Source of the DNA: Piromyces finnis
Lineage: Eukaryota > Neocallimastigomycota > Neocallimastigomycetes > Neocallimastigales > Neocallimastigaceae
Reading direction: 5' to 3'
Assembly (NCBI GenBank): GCA_002104945.1
Contig: MCFH01000025.1
Span: 558,001 to 622,000 of the forward strand
DNA: 64,000 bases
The translations under genes and the position numbers were made by a program. Shown here in pieces: positions 23,410 to 36,638 of the stretch; the first letter of the stretch is position 1; each line of letters begins with the position of its first letter. The notes below the pieces were generated by a model that searched no databases, was not told the origin of the DNA, and saw only the letters and a program-made list of their open reading frames with translations.

Positions 23410-25650
23410 CTATTTCTTTTTGTTATCCATTAAAGATGAACTTTGCGTTGATAATTTCATTTTTTTCGGTGGTATTGGAGTTTGATTATTTTTTGATTTT
23501 TTTTTTGATTTTGTACTTTTATCGGATTTATCTGATAATGCTGGTGACATTGCAGATTGACCTAATGGACTATATAAGAATTGTGAATTACTTGGTATAG
23601 CTCCAAAACTCATTGGATAACAAAGACTACCATAAGGTAAGAATCCGTTTAAACCTGGATTTGTTAATAAACTTGGATTTGGTATTCCTGGTATATTAGA
23701 TATAGAATCGAATCTCTGTCTTTTTCTTGGTAAATCAGTTTTCATAGATATTGGTCTTGAACTATGATGCATCTTTTGGTATAAACCACAGGCATCTTTA
23801 TAATATTTGATAGATATTTTATAAAAATTTAAAAGTAGATATATAAAGTTAATACTAAATTCAATTAGGATATTCTAATATACTAATATACTAATATGTT
23901 CTAACATGTACTAATATGTACTAAATTGCAATAATACTAATACAAATATTCTTATACTCATAAACTCATATTTTGTTATATTCAGATATTGATATTCTAA
24001 TACAAATGTTCTAATGCACCTAATGTTTCAATACTATTATTTCCAATACTAATACCTTTATTACTACTATTCCTAATACTATACTCCCAAATACTAATAC
24101 CTTTATTACTACTATTCCTAATACTATACTCCCAAATACTAATACCTTTATTACTACTATTCTTAATATTACACTCCCAAATACTAATACCTTTATTACT
24201 ACTATTCCTAATACTACACTCCCAAATACTAATACCTTTATTACTACTATTCCTAATACTACACTCTTAAATACAAATACTTTTTTTTTTTTTTTTAAAA
24301 AAAAAAACAAACTTACTGCAAAGTGTAGCACCATTTTCGTCACGACGCCAAAGAGGTGTATTTGTTGTATGACAATTGGAACATTCTGTTGTTTCATGTT
24401 CATTCATTGCTTGTGTATCTTTACGAACAGCATGTTGACGAATAGATTTTGGTCTTGGAACTTTATGAAGTTTTTGGCTATGGATTTTTTTTTTTTTTAA
24501 ATAAAATTAAAAAATTAAAAATAGGAAGGGGTTAATATGAAACTTTATATCACAATAGGATTATCATTATCATTGTGAAAATCCTTAAAATTCTCCTATT
24601 TCTATTATATATTTTAGGATTATTTCTATGGAGAATTGTTAACAACGCACACAACAACAATAATAATAAAAAAAAAAAGGTATAAAAAAAAAAAAAAGAG
24701 ACGAGAAAAAAAAAAAAAACTTACTATAAACCACAAGCATTACATAATATTTCATCATTAGCAGATCTTCTCCAAAGTGGTGTGTGATTGACACCACAAT
24801 TAGCACATACTGGTTTTACTTGTTTAGTGGTTGGAACACCATCAATGGTTGTTTTTTGATTAATATATATTGATGCTGTTTTCTTTTTAATAACTGGTTT
24901 TTGTTGGGTTGGTGTGGCAGTTGGGGTTCCATTATTTGATTTTTGAAGTGAAGCAAGAGCTTCAGGGGTTGTCATCGATTTAAGAACTGATTTTGATGAT
25001 GTTGGTGTAGCTTGAGCTGATGTTGATGCAGAGGCGGAAGCAGAAGAAATATTTTTTTTAGATTTTGATTTCGTTGATTTTTCTGTCTTTATAGTTTTAT
25101 TTGATGATTTATTATCACCTGGTTTATTATCCGTACGTAAAGATAATTTTCCATTTTTGGTCGTAGTGGTCTGTAGATTAAAGGATGGATTTGACATTGA
25201 TGATGATAATAATGAATCTTGAGTTGGTTTAATATTTTCAAGAAGACGAGCAATTTCGTCTTTATCATTAGTCATTTTAGTGATATTAGTATTACTTTTA
25301 TCGAGAAAGGATGACGTTGATGTTGAGTTTAATTGTGAGGTGGAACCAGTTGGTGTATTCATTTGATTTATTTTATTTGTTTCATTTGTATTAGATATAC
25401 TATTAATTATGGCAGCGATTTGATCATTACTTAAATTATTGCTTGAAATATTAAATTGGGATAACATTATTCTGTTTAATATATCTTGTTTTGAACCTGT
25501 GGTTGTTAGGTTATCCTTTGTATCTTTATTTATTATTGGCGTTTTTATTTCTTGTTTTATATTTATATTTCCTTTTTTTTTTTTATTTGAAGTAATAGAT
25601 GTTTCATTATATTTATAATATGGTTTTAACATCACCAGATAATAATAATA

Positions 25651-25685
<35 letters not shown>

Positions 25686-28658
25686 GGATAGGTAAAATAA
25701 TTATTTTAGCAAAATAATAGATATTTTGATGAATCAAATTAAATAGAATAGAATGGTTGTTGATTTTAGCAAAATAATAGATATTTTGATGAATTAAATT
25801 GAACGGAATGGTTGTTGATTTTAGCAAAATAATAGATATTTTGATGAATTAAATTGAACGGAATGGTTGTTGATTTTAGCAAAATAATAGATATTTTGAT
25901 GAATTAAATTGAATAGAATGGTTGTTGATTTTAGCAAAATAATAGATATTTTGATGAATCAAATTGAATTATTTTAATAAAATAATAATAATACATGGTT
26001 TGATCAACAAAAAGGGAGGTATTGTAAATAAAAAAAAATATTTTTTTTTATATAAAATAATTGATATCAAGATGAATACAATAGAATTATTTTAGTAAAC
26101 TAATGAATACAAATATAATAATTAAAAATTCTTTTTACACTCCTTTTTTTTTTATCTACTAAAGATTAAATTTTTAAAGAATGCTTACCATTTAATTTAG
26201 TGGCCGGTATTGGTATATTATTGTCTTTTATATTTGTATTGGTTGAGGTGGATGGGGTAGAGGTCATATCATAAGATATTAATAAATCATTACCTAATTT
26301 GGCATTATTAAGATTCGTTGAATGAGAGGATGGTTTATTTACTTCTGGTGTTGCTGTAACATTTTGTGTTACATTATTATTTTTTAGTATGTCTTTGATT
26401 AATAACTGATTATTTATTTTTCTTATATCTAATGTATTAATATTTAATGGTATAGGTGTATTACTACCACTAGTAACACTACCAGTATTAACGTTTGAAT
26501 TATCATTTAGGGAAATTGCTGCTGTTGATGTTTCACCTAAACTACTAACTGGTATTAACAATGATTCTAAATAAGAAGAAGAAGAAAAAAAAAAGAGTAT
26601 ATGGAAAAAGGATCATTAAAAATGAGAGATAAATTTTAGTTTTTAATTATTTTTTTTATAGAATAATAAATGGAAAATTTTTTTTGTTAGAATAAAAAAA
26701 AAAAACGTACCTTGAATTGCCGATAGAAGTGAATTATTATTATTATTATTATTATTTGTCGAAAGGTTAGTTTTGGTGGTATCTGTTGTTTTATTACTGC
26801 CGGTTGTATCCACCATAGTATTAGAGAGGGATGTTGTATTGGAGGTGGAAATAGATGGTGGTTGTTGGTGGTGGTGTTGTGGTTGTGGCTGTTGGTGGTG
26901 ATGTTGGTGATGGTGGTGGTGATGGTGTGGTTGTTGTGGTTGTTGTTGTTGTTGTTGTGGTGGTGGTTGCTGTTGAAGGGAGGAAGAAAGTAATGGATTC
27001 GTTAATACAAAACCATTTGTATTATCAATTGTTATTGTTGGATTGGTAGGGACATTAGGAACACTATGAACATCGCCCAGGACATTTAAAGAAGAAGAAG
27101 AGGAAGCCAGATTATTTATTCCTAAGATTTCAGAGGAAGAATTTGAAAAGTTGTTGAGACCTGTTAAATTTGGTGTATTTGTCAGATCACTGTAGGAGGA
27201 TAAACCAGAAGAATTAAGTCCATTCAATGAAGATAATTGATTCATAAAAGATAGAGATACACTATTATCTCCAATAGAGGAAGATGGGAATGATAAACTG
27301 TTGTTTAAACTATCGTTTGATGAAGTGAAGAGGTCCAATTTTTGATTTTGAGGGGCAAGTCCTTGGAAGGAATTATTTTTGAAAGAGGAATGATGCGTAA
27401 TCGCAGGGGATTGGAAGGCATCAAGTTTATTAAAAATATTATTAAATGCTGGGTCATCGTTATTGATGCCTTCATCGTAAAGAGAACTGTAAAGATGACT
27501 ATTATCCATTTTTCCGTATTTATTATTTAGATACATTTCGGATATTTCTGTTCGAATGGATGAATCTGGAATATGAAGAGTTGGTGGTTGTGGTATAGGA
27601 ATGGTTGCTTGATTTGCAGGGAAATGGGTTAATAATTCTGATATATTGGTGTAATCGTCATTGACAGTGGTATCAGCATTAAGTAATAACTCTGGATTTT
27701 GATTAAATGTTTCATTTAACGGTATTCCCAAAGAATCTAAATCGTTCACACTACTTTTTTTTAATTTCATGAAATCCATCATAATTTGATTACTACCACT
27801 CATTATATCATTACTGGAATTTATTAGAGATGAACTTATACCATCTATACCGTTTATATCATTGGACAATGATACACTAGAATCTAGTTCTGTTTTAATT
27901 GCTTTAACTAAATCTTTTGAAGGTAACTCTATTTTAATATTTGGGTTTTCTATTGTGAATTTATTTTTAGAATTATTTTCAATGTATTTTTTGATGGTGT
28001 GAAACATTTTTTCGTTTGAAGGTTCAAATTTCAATAGCTGTTGTTTTCTTGCCGATGATATTTTCTTAAAATCACTAGTTGAAATATTTTTTTTCTTTAC
28101 CATTTTTTGGTGAAGATGCTTTTAACAACAACAATTTAATAAATTTTATAACATTTAGTTTTTTTTTTTTTTTTTTTTTTTTTGTATGTTATAGTTATAT
28201 ATAGGAAAAAAAAAAAAAAAAAAAGACAATGAGAATAGGTTTAATGATTATAGGTTTTTTTTTTTTTTAAAAAAATATCAATAATGATAAAATAGATTTA
28301 AAATGTGTATATATATATATTATGGATTGAAACGTTTTTTTTTTAAAAGAAAAATCTTGTTAGGAACAATACAAAAATAGTAATTTCCAACACAAGAATA
28401 TACATATATATTATATATTTTTTTTTCAAAGCCAAAATTAGGCCTATAAAATGAAAACTTTTTTTTTTTTTTTTTAAAAAAACGACTTACCCACAACCGT
28501 CGTGACAAATTTTCCATTCTTTCACCATTTTCTAAACTATCTCTAACTTTTGTACAAACATGCCATGCTTTACATAGTTCCTCTTCAGTTTCCCAATCCT
28601 CAAAAATAGGTTTAAATATATTTTCACCACTTTTTATTTGCAATATTACAGGTGACAT
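23410..28658 (-). CDS. GATA-type transcription factor with GATA-N motif and two zinc fingers (six exons)
   Basis: Exons: 28658-28491, 28118-26711, 26566-26189, 25571-24725, 24477-24317 and 23795-23410, totalling 3348 nt (1115 aa). Phase is consistent at every junction. Exon 1 encodes EDWETEEELCKAWHVCTKVRD and ERMENLSRRLW, the DUF1752/GATA-N signature of AreA/Nit2/Gln3-type regulators. The middle is Ser/Asn-rich with a Gln/His tract (about 27000-26860). Two CX2CX17CX2C fingers follow: CANCGVNHTPLWRRS..CNACGLY (exons 4-5) and CSNCHTTNTPLWRRD..CNACGLY (exons 5-6). A basic tail LPRKRQRF could be a nuclear signal. It likely regulates nitrogen or related metabolism by binding GATA sites. The intron before exon 4 has an unusual acceptor (AAAAAG) and is the least certain boundary. 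AreA-type factors usually have one finger. Confidence 0.85.
24030..24270. repeat. 45-bp minisatellite in the last GATA-factor intron
   Basis: About five tandem copies of a 45-bp unit (CCCAAATACTAATACCTTTA.. on the plus strand) inside the intron 23796-24316, with few substitutions between units. Confidence 0.9.
25696..25975. repeat. 55-bp minisatellite in a GATA-factor intron
   Basis: About five tandem copies with 55-bp spacing (GAATGGTTGTTGATTTTAGC at 25751, 25806, 25861 and 25916). It lies in the intron 25572-26188. On the transcribed sense strand the unit contains no AG dinucleotide. Confidence 0.9.
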
Positions 28659-31600
28659 TTTATAATTAATGTATTAATCTGACACCAATTATTTTTAAAG
28701 TTTTAAAATATAAAAGGTTTTTTTTTTGTAGATAAAACAATTTTAGTATACTTGACATAAATCTTTATTAATTTTTTTAAAAAAAAAAAAATAAAATAAA
28801 AAAAAATAGGCTTGACTGTATATTGTAGATGATATGAAATCAATCCACATACAAAGATTTATTATTAAAAATGTTTAAAAATTATAATTAAAAAAAAAAA
28901 AAAAAAAATACAAACATTTCGAATTTATTTTTTATTTTTGTTATATATACTTTTTCATTGAAAATATAATAAATATGATGTAGTTTATAGATAATAATAA
29001 CTTTTTCTTCTTTTTCCTTTTCTTTTTTTTTTTTTTTTAAATTGAATACATAATATTTGATTATAATATATTTCTTTTTTTTTTTTTTTATTAATTACAA
29101 AATGAATATTAATGCCTTTTTAATGATTGATTGATTTTCGTTGGAGGATAGATTTTTCTTTCTTTTTCTTTTTTTTTTTTTTATTAAATAATAATGTTGT
29201 TGATGTTGTTATTTAAAATACTATTTTTAAAAAGTTGATGAGTTTTATATTTACTATTTTTGAATTTTTTTTTTTTTTATTAACACAATGGTCGTTTTTT
29301 TTTTTTAAATTATTATTCCATTATTTAAAATTAATATTAAAAAATTATTAAATAATTTATTTTTTTTCCTTTCGTTTTTAAATTATCAATGGTATTTTGT
29401 TTGCTTCTTCCGTATATATGTATTTTTTGTTTGAAATGTTAAATTATTGTTCTATCGTCAATATAAAATCAAAACGGTAAAGTTTAAAATAGATTAAATC
29501 AATTTTTTTTTTTTTTAAAATTTAAAAAAAATATTTATATATTAATAAAATATAATAATAAAATAAAATAGGTATTTATGTAATTTTCTCTCTTTTTTTT
29601 TTTTTTCTATAACTTTTTCTTTCTCTACACTTTTTTTTTTTTAAATCATTGGAAGGGATGATGAAAATAAAAAAAAAAAAGTGTGTCTATTATATTTATT
29701 AATATTTATTTAATTTTTATTATTTTTAATATTTAATATTTATTAATATTTTTTTTAATATTTTAATATTTAATATTATTATTATTATTATTATTATTTT
29801 AATATTAATAGATGAAATAAAAAAAAATTAATAAATATTAAGGTTATTATTTAAAAATATTATATTAATATAATTTATTATTTTATTATATACAAAATTA
29901 AATATTAAAATTTTAATATTTATTAATATTATTAAAATATTAAAAAAAGAATGGATACACACACACACAAAAAAAAAAAAAAAGAAAGAAATGGTATTAT
30001 TTTCCTTTATTTTTAAACTAATTTTATGATAATTAAATGAGGATATGAGGATAGAAAGGAAAAAAAAAAGAAATATCATTTTGAAAAAAAAAGTAATTTT
30101 TTTTTTGAATCAAAAGTTTACTAAAAAAAATCCTCTCAAACTTTTTATTACATAAAAAAAAAAAAAGGAATTGTATACCAAGAAAGTACAAAATATTTAT
30201 TAGTTTTATCAAATATAATATAATAAAAAATTATATATATAATGCATTAATTATTAAAAGTAATGAGTAATCATATCAACACCCCCCAAAAAAAAAATAT
30301 TTAAAAAGATAATCATAATAATAAATCTCTTTTAAAAAAAATATAAAATTACAATGAATTAAATAGTATCATTCATCATCCATCCTTTTCTTTTTTTCTT
30401 TATCTTCTTCTTCACACCTTTTTTTTTTTTTTTTAAAAAAAGTTTGTCTCAATTTTATTTTTAGAAAAAAGTTAAATTGTTAATGGATCATCATCTATTG
30501 AGGCTTATAATACAATAGACATTATACGTAATAGGATAAAACTAGTAATCCTTTATTTATGTACAATAGAACAAGGCTAATTTTATAATGTACAAAATTT
30601 ATCCACCTTTCAACTATTTTTAAATTTTTTTTTAAAAAAATTATTTCTTTTTTAACAAGCTTTTTTTTTTTTTTTTTTTTGATTCTTTGAATAATATTTC
30701 TTTTCTCTTTTTTATTTTTACTTTTTCAAATATATTTATACTTTTTTTTTTTAAAGGAAAAATAAAACTATTTCTATTTTATTTAAAAAAAATAATGCAG
30801 TTAAAAAAAAAAAACTTTTATTTTTATTATAAAATAAAGTTTAAAAAATTTAATAAAATATCCTTTTTTTTTTAAAGTATTTTTTTTAATAAATCCATTT
30901 TTTTTTATTTAACAGTACTAGACTTTTACTACTATTTTTTTTTTTTTAAATATTTTTCTTTTTAAAAAAAAAAGATTGTTGGAAAGTTGCTCTGTAGTTG
31001 CAAGTATTAGCATTGACTTTTTTTTTTTGGTTGAAGGAATAATACCATCACTTTTTAAAAAAAATAAAAAAATTAAATTTTTTGTCTACTTTTTTTAAAA
31101 ATTTTTTTTTAATTAAATTAATTTTTTTTATATAAATTCAATATATAAAATAAAATAAAATTAAAAAAGTATTTTTAAATATTTTCTCTTTTTTTTTTCT
31201 TTTTCTTGTTTAATAAAAAAAAAAGAATAAAAATAAAATATAATAAAATTCCTCTTTTTTTTCTCTATTTTCTTTAAAAAAAAAAACATTTTTTTTAACT
31301 GCATTAAAACTATTTTTTTAAAACTTTAATATTATTATAGTTATAGGGTTACACAAATTAATTAAAATTTCTTTTTTTAAAATTTTTTTTTAATTTTTTA
31401 AATAAAATTTTTGGCTTTTTTTTTATCCTAAAAATTTCTCCCACTTCCTTTTCACCAGCCATAAAACCATTCATGCCTAACATTTTACCATAAAAAAAAG
31501 AAAATGTTTTAATGTTCTTTTAATCTACCTTTAAGCATAAAATATCAAGAATAAAAATAGTGTTTAGGGTAATGTAAAAAAAAAAGTGCGTTGAAGAATG

Positions 31601-31951
31601 AAATTGTTTGTGTATGCATTTTATTTGTATTTGTATTTTAATTATAAAGGAATAAATTCTAATTTACAGGATGCCAGATATATACTACCTATACTACATA
31701 AACTATATAGGATAAAGAAAAAAAAAAAGATCTATCTATATTTTATATATAAAATATTCACATTTCCAAAATTTATTTATTTAAAAAAAGAGATTGAAAA
31801 GTAAAAAAAAAAAATCATTATAGATAATTATAAATGTTATATTAATATTTGATGCTTTTTTTAAAATATATATAAAGAAATGAATAGATAAATAATAGAA
31901 AACAATTAAAAAAAAATTTTTTTAAAAAGAATATTAATTCTTTTTTTTTTT
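28659..31951. other. Long homopolymer-rich intergenic region, no gene seen
   Basis: About 3.3 kb dominated by A and T runs of 8-25 bases. Short open frames (29828-30079 minus, 30687-30875 plus, 31598-31804 plus) encode only Phe/Ile/Lys/Tyr-rich strings typical of AT-rich noise. A less AT-rich patch near 31440-31500 has no extended frame. It includes the promoter of the GATA factor. Confidence 0.6.
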
Positions 31952-32419
31952 TATGGTTATAATTCTATGGCTCTATGGCCACTTTTTATGGTTATAATTC
32001 TATGGCTCTATGGCCACTTTTTTATGGTTATAATTCTATGGTTCTATGGCCACTTTTTTATGGTTATAATTCTATGGTTCTATGGCCACTTTTTTATGGT
32101 TATAATTCTATGGTTCTATGGCCACTTTTTTATGGTTATAATTCTATGGCTCTATGGCCACTTTTTTATGGTTATAATTCTATGGTTCTATGGCCACTTT
32201 TTTATGGTTATAATTCTATGGTTCTATGGCCACTTTTTTATGGTTATAATTCTATGGTTCTATGGCCACTTTTTTATGGTTATAATTCTATGGTTCTATG
32301 GCCACTTTTTTATGGTTATAATTCTATGGTTCTATGGCCACTTTTTTATGGTTATAATTCTATGGTTCTATGGCCACTTTTTTATGGTTATAATTCTATG
32401 GTTCTATGGCCACTTTTTT
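31952..32419. repeat. 36-bp minisatellite, about 13 copies
   Basis: A highly homogeneous tandem array of CACTTTTTTATGGTTATAAT plus 16 further bases, period 36, with a GGCTC/GGTTC variant in a few units. Because 36 is divisible by 3, long open frames cross it in two plus frames, giving a 12-residue periodic peptide (GHFFMVIILWFY). It ends about 15 bp from the Yippee stop codon, so it most likely lies in that gene's 3' UTR. Confidence 0.95.
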
Positions 32420-32433
32420 GTACACTAATTGAC

Positions 32434-32959
32434 TCATTTTAATTCACAAACTAAACGTTTTTCCAAGATATATTTTCCTTCTTTATATTTCTGAGAACCT
32501 TCATACGTTTTAATCTTTTAATATATTAAAATATTTTTTAAAAAATAAAGATTTAATATATTAGACTAAATTGTTGTTAGCCATAAAAAGTATTGCTATT
32601 AAACAAACAAACAAACAAACAAGTAAAATACCTATTTTAAAAAATAGGTATAAAAAAAAAATGAATAGAAATAGAAAAGTCAAACAACTTACATATTTCC
32701 ATCCAACATTTAATTGACAATTAGAACAATAAATATCTGCTACTTTATGAATTCCAGTAGTCATATTTCTATTTTCACATTCCCCTTGATAGATATTAAC
32801 TACTTTATTAAATAACCAAGCTTTACCAGTATACCCTTGAAAACTTTTAGAAATTATTTCACCAGATTGAGATAAATGAGTTTTACATTTAGCACAACAA
32901 TAAACACCTTCTGCTTCATCATCTTCCATATCCAAATACAATAAAAATAATTTACCCAT
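32434..32959 (-). CDS. Yippee family zinc-binding protein (two exons)
   Basis: Exons 32959-32693 and 32514-32434 (phase 0 junction, GTAAGT donor) give 115 residues. The first zinc pair is CAKC in VYCCAKCKTHLS and the second is CSNC in VADIYCSNCQLNVGWKY. The family-typical ISKSFQGYTGKAWLFNKV and TTGIHKVADIYC lie between them. Exon 2 supplies YEGSQKYKEGKYILEK, the conserved Yippee C-terminus. Size and motif order match YPEL/Moh1 proteins, small nuclear or cytoplasmic factors that as a family relate to CTLH/GID complexes and growth control; the exact role here is not known. Without exon 2 the frame would run into the intron, so the splice is needed. Confidence 0.93.
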
Positions 32960-34735
32960 TTTTTTTTTAAAATACTAATGATTTAATTGCCTTATTTGAT
33001 GATGATGAAGAAGAAGAAGAAAAAGAAAAAAAAAACCCAATATATTTGATAACTTTTTTTTAAAAAAAATGTTAATAGATTTGATAATGATTATTCTTGA
33101 ATAATTTTGTAGAGGATATTATAATAGTAGGTAATAGTAGTTGGTAGTTGGTAGTAGTAATACTAATTTAATAATAGATATAGATATTTTATTTATTATT
33201 TAAAAAATAAAAAAGAGATAATTGTATTTTTTTTTTTTTTTGACTATTGTTTCAACAGTTAATGCCTTGTATAAAGGATTAATAAAAAAAATAATTATAA
33301 TATTTATTAATATTTTTTTTTTATTTTTTTTTAAATATTTTATCACTACTATTCGTGACTGTCATTGTCACTTTTTTTTTTTTTTTTCAAAATTAATTAT
33401 ATATAAAATTTTATTTTTTTTTTATAAAAATTAAAAATAAAAAAAAATTAAAATGCCTTTTTACCTTTTTTCTTTTTCTTTTTTACTAACATAATAAATA
33501 ATAAAAAACTTTTTTTTTTTTGGGAATTTTACTTTATTTTTATATTTTTTTAATACTAATTTTTAAAGTTTTTTTTTTTTTTTTGGGTTGGGAATTTTTC
33601 CATTCATTAAAAAAAATTTGAATTTTTATAAAGTGACCTTTTTTCTTTTTTAATTAATAATTAAATATCATTATAATTAAAAAAAAAAAGAAAAAGCCTG
33701 AATACTAAAAACTTTTTCCATTATTATTATTCAATACTTTTTTTTTTTTTAAAAAAGGCCTCTTTTTTTTTTTTATTTTATTATTAATTAAAGTTTTAAA
33801 AAAATTGCTATACAAAATAAATTGTTTTATAATATATTAAAAAGTTTGACATTCAATATTATCAATATATTACAATCCATACTAATATAGGATTTAATTT
33901 CAATTTCATTTTTATATTAAATTTTTATAATTAAAAAAAAAAACATCCACAAAAAAGAAAAGAAGCAATTTGGTGGGTGTGTGAAAAAAAAAAAAGTTAA
34001 ACCAACGAATAAACTATATGTTTAATGATAATATTTTTTGGTTAATGTCATTCTTTTTCTTGAAACATAACGATTTCGCTATACAAAATAACATTATAAA
34101 TACTTTCAAGGGTTTTTTTTTATTATTATTTAATTTTTTTTTTTTTTTGAAATTTAATCAATTTTATTTTGTCATGGCATTGAAAGAAAGAAAGAAAAAG
34201 CATTTAAAATGATTCATTCCTTCATGATAAAAAATAATTCTTTTTTTTATTAAAAAAAATCAATTTTTTTTTTTCATTTCAATAAAACAACAAGTGAATT
34301 TTATTAAATAAATATTTTTTTTTAAAAAACCTTTCCATTAAAAGTTTTTTTTTTCATCCTTTTCTTCTTGTTTTACTATCAAAACTTTATCAAAAAAAAA
34401 AAAAAAACATTTTTACTATTTATTTTAATTACCCCCAAATGTAAAAAAGTCAACTTTATCAAATTCTTTTTTACGATTTCACTTTAAACTTTATAAACTT
34501 TTTTTTTTGACATTTTTACTTTTCAATTTTTTATTGAAATTTTTTTTTTTTTTTAAGTAAATTGTTTTAGGATTAAAAAAAAAAAAAAAAAAGATTTTTT
34601 TTTCATTTTAATGTGAATAAAAAAGAAATTGTTTTTTATACATTTTTTTTATTTTTTTATTTTTTTTTAAAAAAAAAACATCTTCAACCACTTTTAATAA
34701 ATAAAAAAAAAATAAAAATTCATTTTTTTTAAAAG

Positions 34736-34766
<31 letters not shown>

Positions 34767-36102
34767 AGTTTTTTTTATTTTTATTATAAATTAAAATTAC
34801 CCCCAAAATTATTTTAATTATTTTTTTTTTTTTATTAAAAAGTCAAAAAAAAAAAAAATAAAAAAAAAAATACTAGGAAAAGAAGTATTTTTAATAATTT
34901 TTTTTTTTAAAATTTTATGGAATTTTATTTGTTTGTAAAAAAATAAAGTATACAGTGCATTACAAAGTGAAGACTAAAAGGAATAATTGAAAATAATATG
35001 TAGGTCAGTTGAGAGGAAACTCTATAGCTTGTTGTTCACTAATCATTTGAAGTAACAAAGATGCTTTCATTTAAATAAAACCAACAATTATTTTTTATAA
35101 AAAAAAAAAAAAAAAAAATAGTATTCCTCCTCCCTTCCTCCTCCTTTCTTTCTTTCCTTTGTAGAAAGTTTTAATTGACACTTACACAACGCATTGTAGG
35201 ATTAATCAAGCGTTACATTATAAATTAAGTTTTTTTTTTTCTTTTTTACCTAAAATTTTATTAAAAAAAGTTTAATTTTTTTTTTATTGCTGCTGTTAAT
35301 AGTGCAAAGAAAAAAAAAATTAAGAGGTTAATTTATTAAACTTTTCATTTCATTTATTTATTTACAAACACCCCTTTTATTATTACTCTTTAGAAAAAAA
35401 AAAAAAAAAATTCCTTGAATTCATCAATCCTTCATTAATAGAAATAATCAGTAGCAGCAACAACAACAACAACAACAACAACACTAGGCGGTGTTTCTTT
35501 TCTTCTTCAACATTTATATAATTTATTTTTTTTTACCAAAAGATTATTATTATTATTATTACTTTTTTTTTTTTTAAAATAAAAAAATATTTTATAGGAA
35601 TTATGAAAGGGTTCATTTATCATGATTCTAATAATTAAAAGGATTAGAAAATTTTATAGTAAATTACCTTGCGTACAATTATTACTACCTCCACTATTAC
35701 TACTATTACTGGTCCTATGGCATATAATAACGAAAACAAACAAACAAACAAACAAAAAACCCACATTTTATTTGTATGACCAAATTCACCTTTTAAACGT
35801 TCAACACAGTACCTTTTTTTTTTTTTTTAATTTTTTTTAATTTTATTTGCTAATTATGTTTTTTTTTTTAATAATTTTCTTTTCTTAAAAAAAAAGGAAA
35901 TTATTTTTTTTTTAAAAAAAAAGTATATTTTTATTTATTTATTTTACACATTCATTTTTATAGATTTTAATGGAGAAAATAGTTGGTATTTTTTTTTTTA
36001 ATTTTCAAAATATATATATATATTTTTTGAAAATGCCTATTTTTAAACTCCATAAAAAAAAAATTTGTTTTTTTTTTTTTCTTTTGTAAATTTTTATTTC
36101 AC
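32960..36102. other. Long homopolymer-rich intergenic region, no gene seen
   Basis: About 3.1 kb of A/T runs, with a CAA tract (about 35455-35482), a C/T-rich patch (35120-35160) and an ACAA tract (35736-35755). Open frames at 33222-33434, 34018-34212 and 35622-35840 are low-complexity. A less AT-rich stretch at 34950-35230 has no frame or RNA fold I recognise. Confidence 0.55.
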
Positions 36103-36638
36103 TTAGTTCTTCTTTGGGAAACAGTCGGTGAAAGACTTTCCTGGGTGCTTGTTAGAAACATGTTCTTGAAGAGCCTTTTCTCTAACGGTACAAAGGAAAG
36201 TAGTACGGCAAACTTCACAAATAATGTTCTTGGCCTTTTCGTTCTATTAAAGAAGAAGAAAAAAAAAAATTTTTTTATTTAATATAAATAGAACTACCAC
36301 CATAGTATGATTAATTAATATTATAATATAATAATATAATACATTATTTTATCTATCTTTCAATCAATCTTTTTTTTAAATTTATATTGATTCTTTTTTT
36401 TTTTTTATATTTAATACTATTGTCGATAGTATTATTTTTTTTTTTTATTTTATAAACTATAACTATTTTTTTTTTTTTTCTTTTTTTGAGGTTTCCATCA
36501 TTTTTCTTTTTTTCTTTCTTTCTTTTTTTTTTTTTTTTTTTTGGTTCAACTTACAATCTTTAATTGAGATTTTCCACCCTTTGAGGCAGTTTCCTTCATA
36601 CGTTCTCTTCTGTGTTGAGCTTTTTGACCGTTACCCAT
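36103..36638 (-). CDS. ZNF706/SERF-type small C2H2 zinc-finger protein (two exons)
   Basis: Exon 1 is 36638-36555 and exon 2 is 36243-36103, joined in phase 0, giving 74 residues. The N-terminus MGNGQKAQHRRERMKETASK is the 4F5/SERF-like basic segment. After it comes ICEVCRTTFLCTVREKALQE then HVSNKH, a single C2H2 finger with the pattern C-x2-C..H-x4-H, then PGKSFTDCFP. Order and length match ZNF706 and its plant and fungal relatives. Coding bases are much richer in GC and in preferred codons than the flanks, as expected of a well-expressed gene. The intron (36244-36554) holds very long T and A runs. Confidence 0.92.

Noticed and set aside
24030-24270. CRISPR-like appearance of short direct repeats
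   Set aside because: The units are contiguous without unique spacers and lie in an intron of a eukaryotic gene; the same applies to 25696-25975 and 31952-32419.
26855-27049. Plus-strand Val/Gly-rich frame
   Set aside because: Antisense of the Gln/His tract of the GATA factor.
31967-32442. Two long plus-strand frames of about 155 codons across the 36-bp array
   Set aside because: A 36-bp period keeps every stop-free frame open; the peptide is a simple 12-residue repeat with no start context or unique sequence.
34950-35230. Possible small RNA gene in a less AT-rich stretch
   Set aside because: No tRNA, snRNA or snoRNA box pattern could be found by eye; I saw no tRNA gene anywhere in the window.
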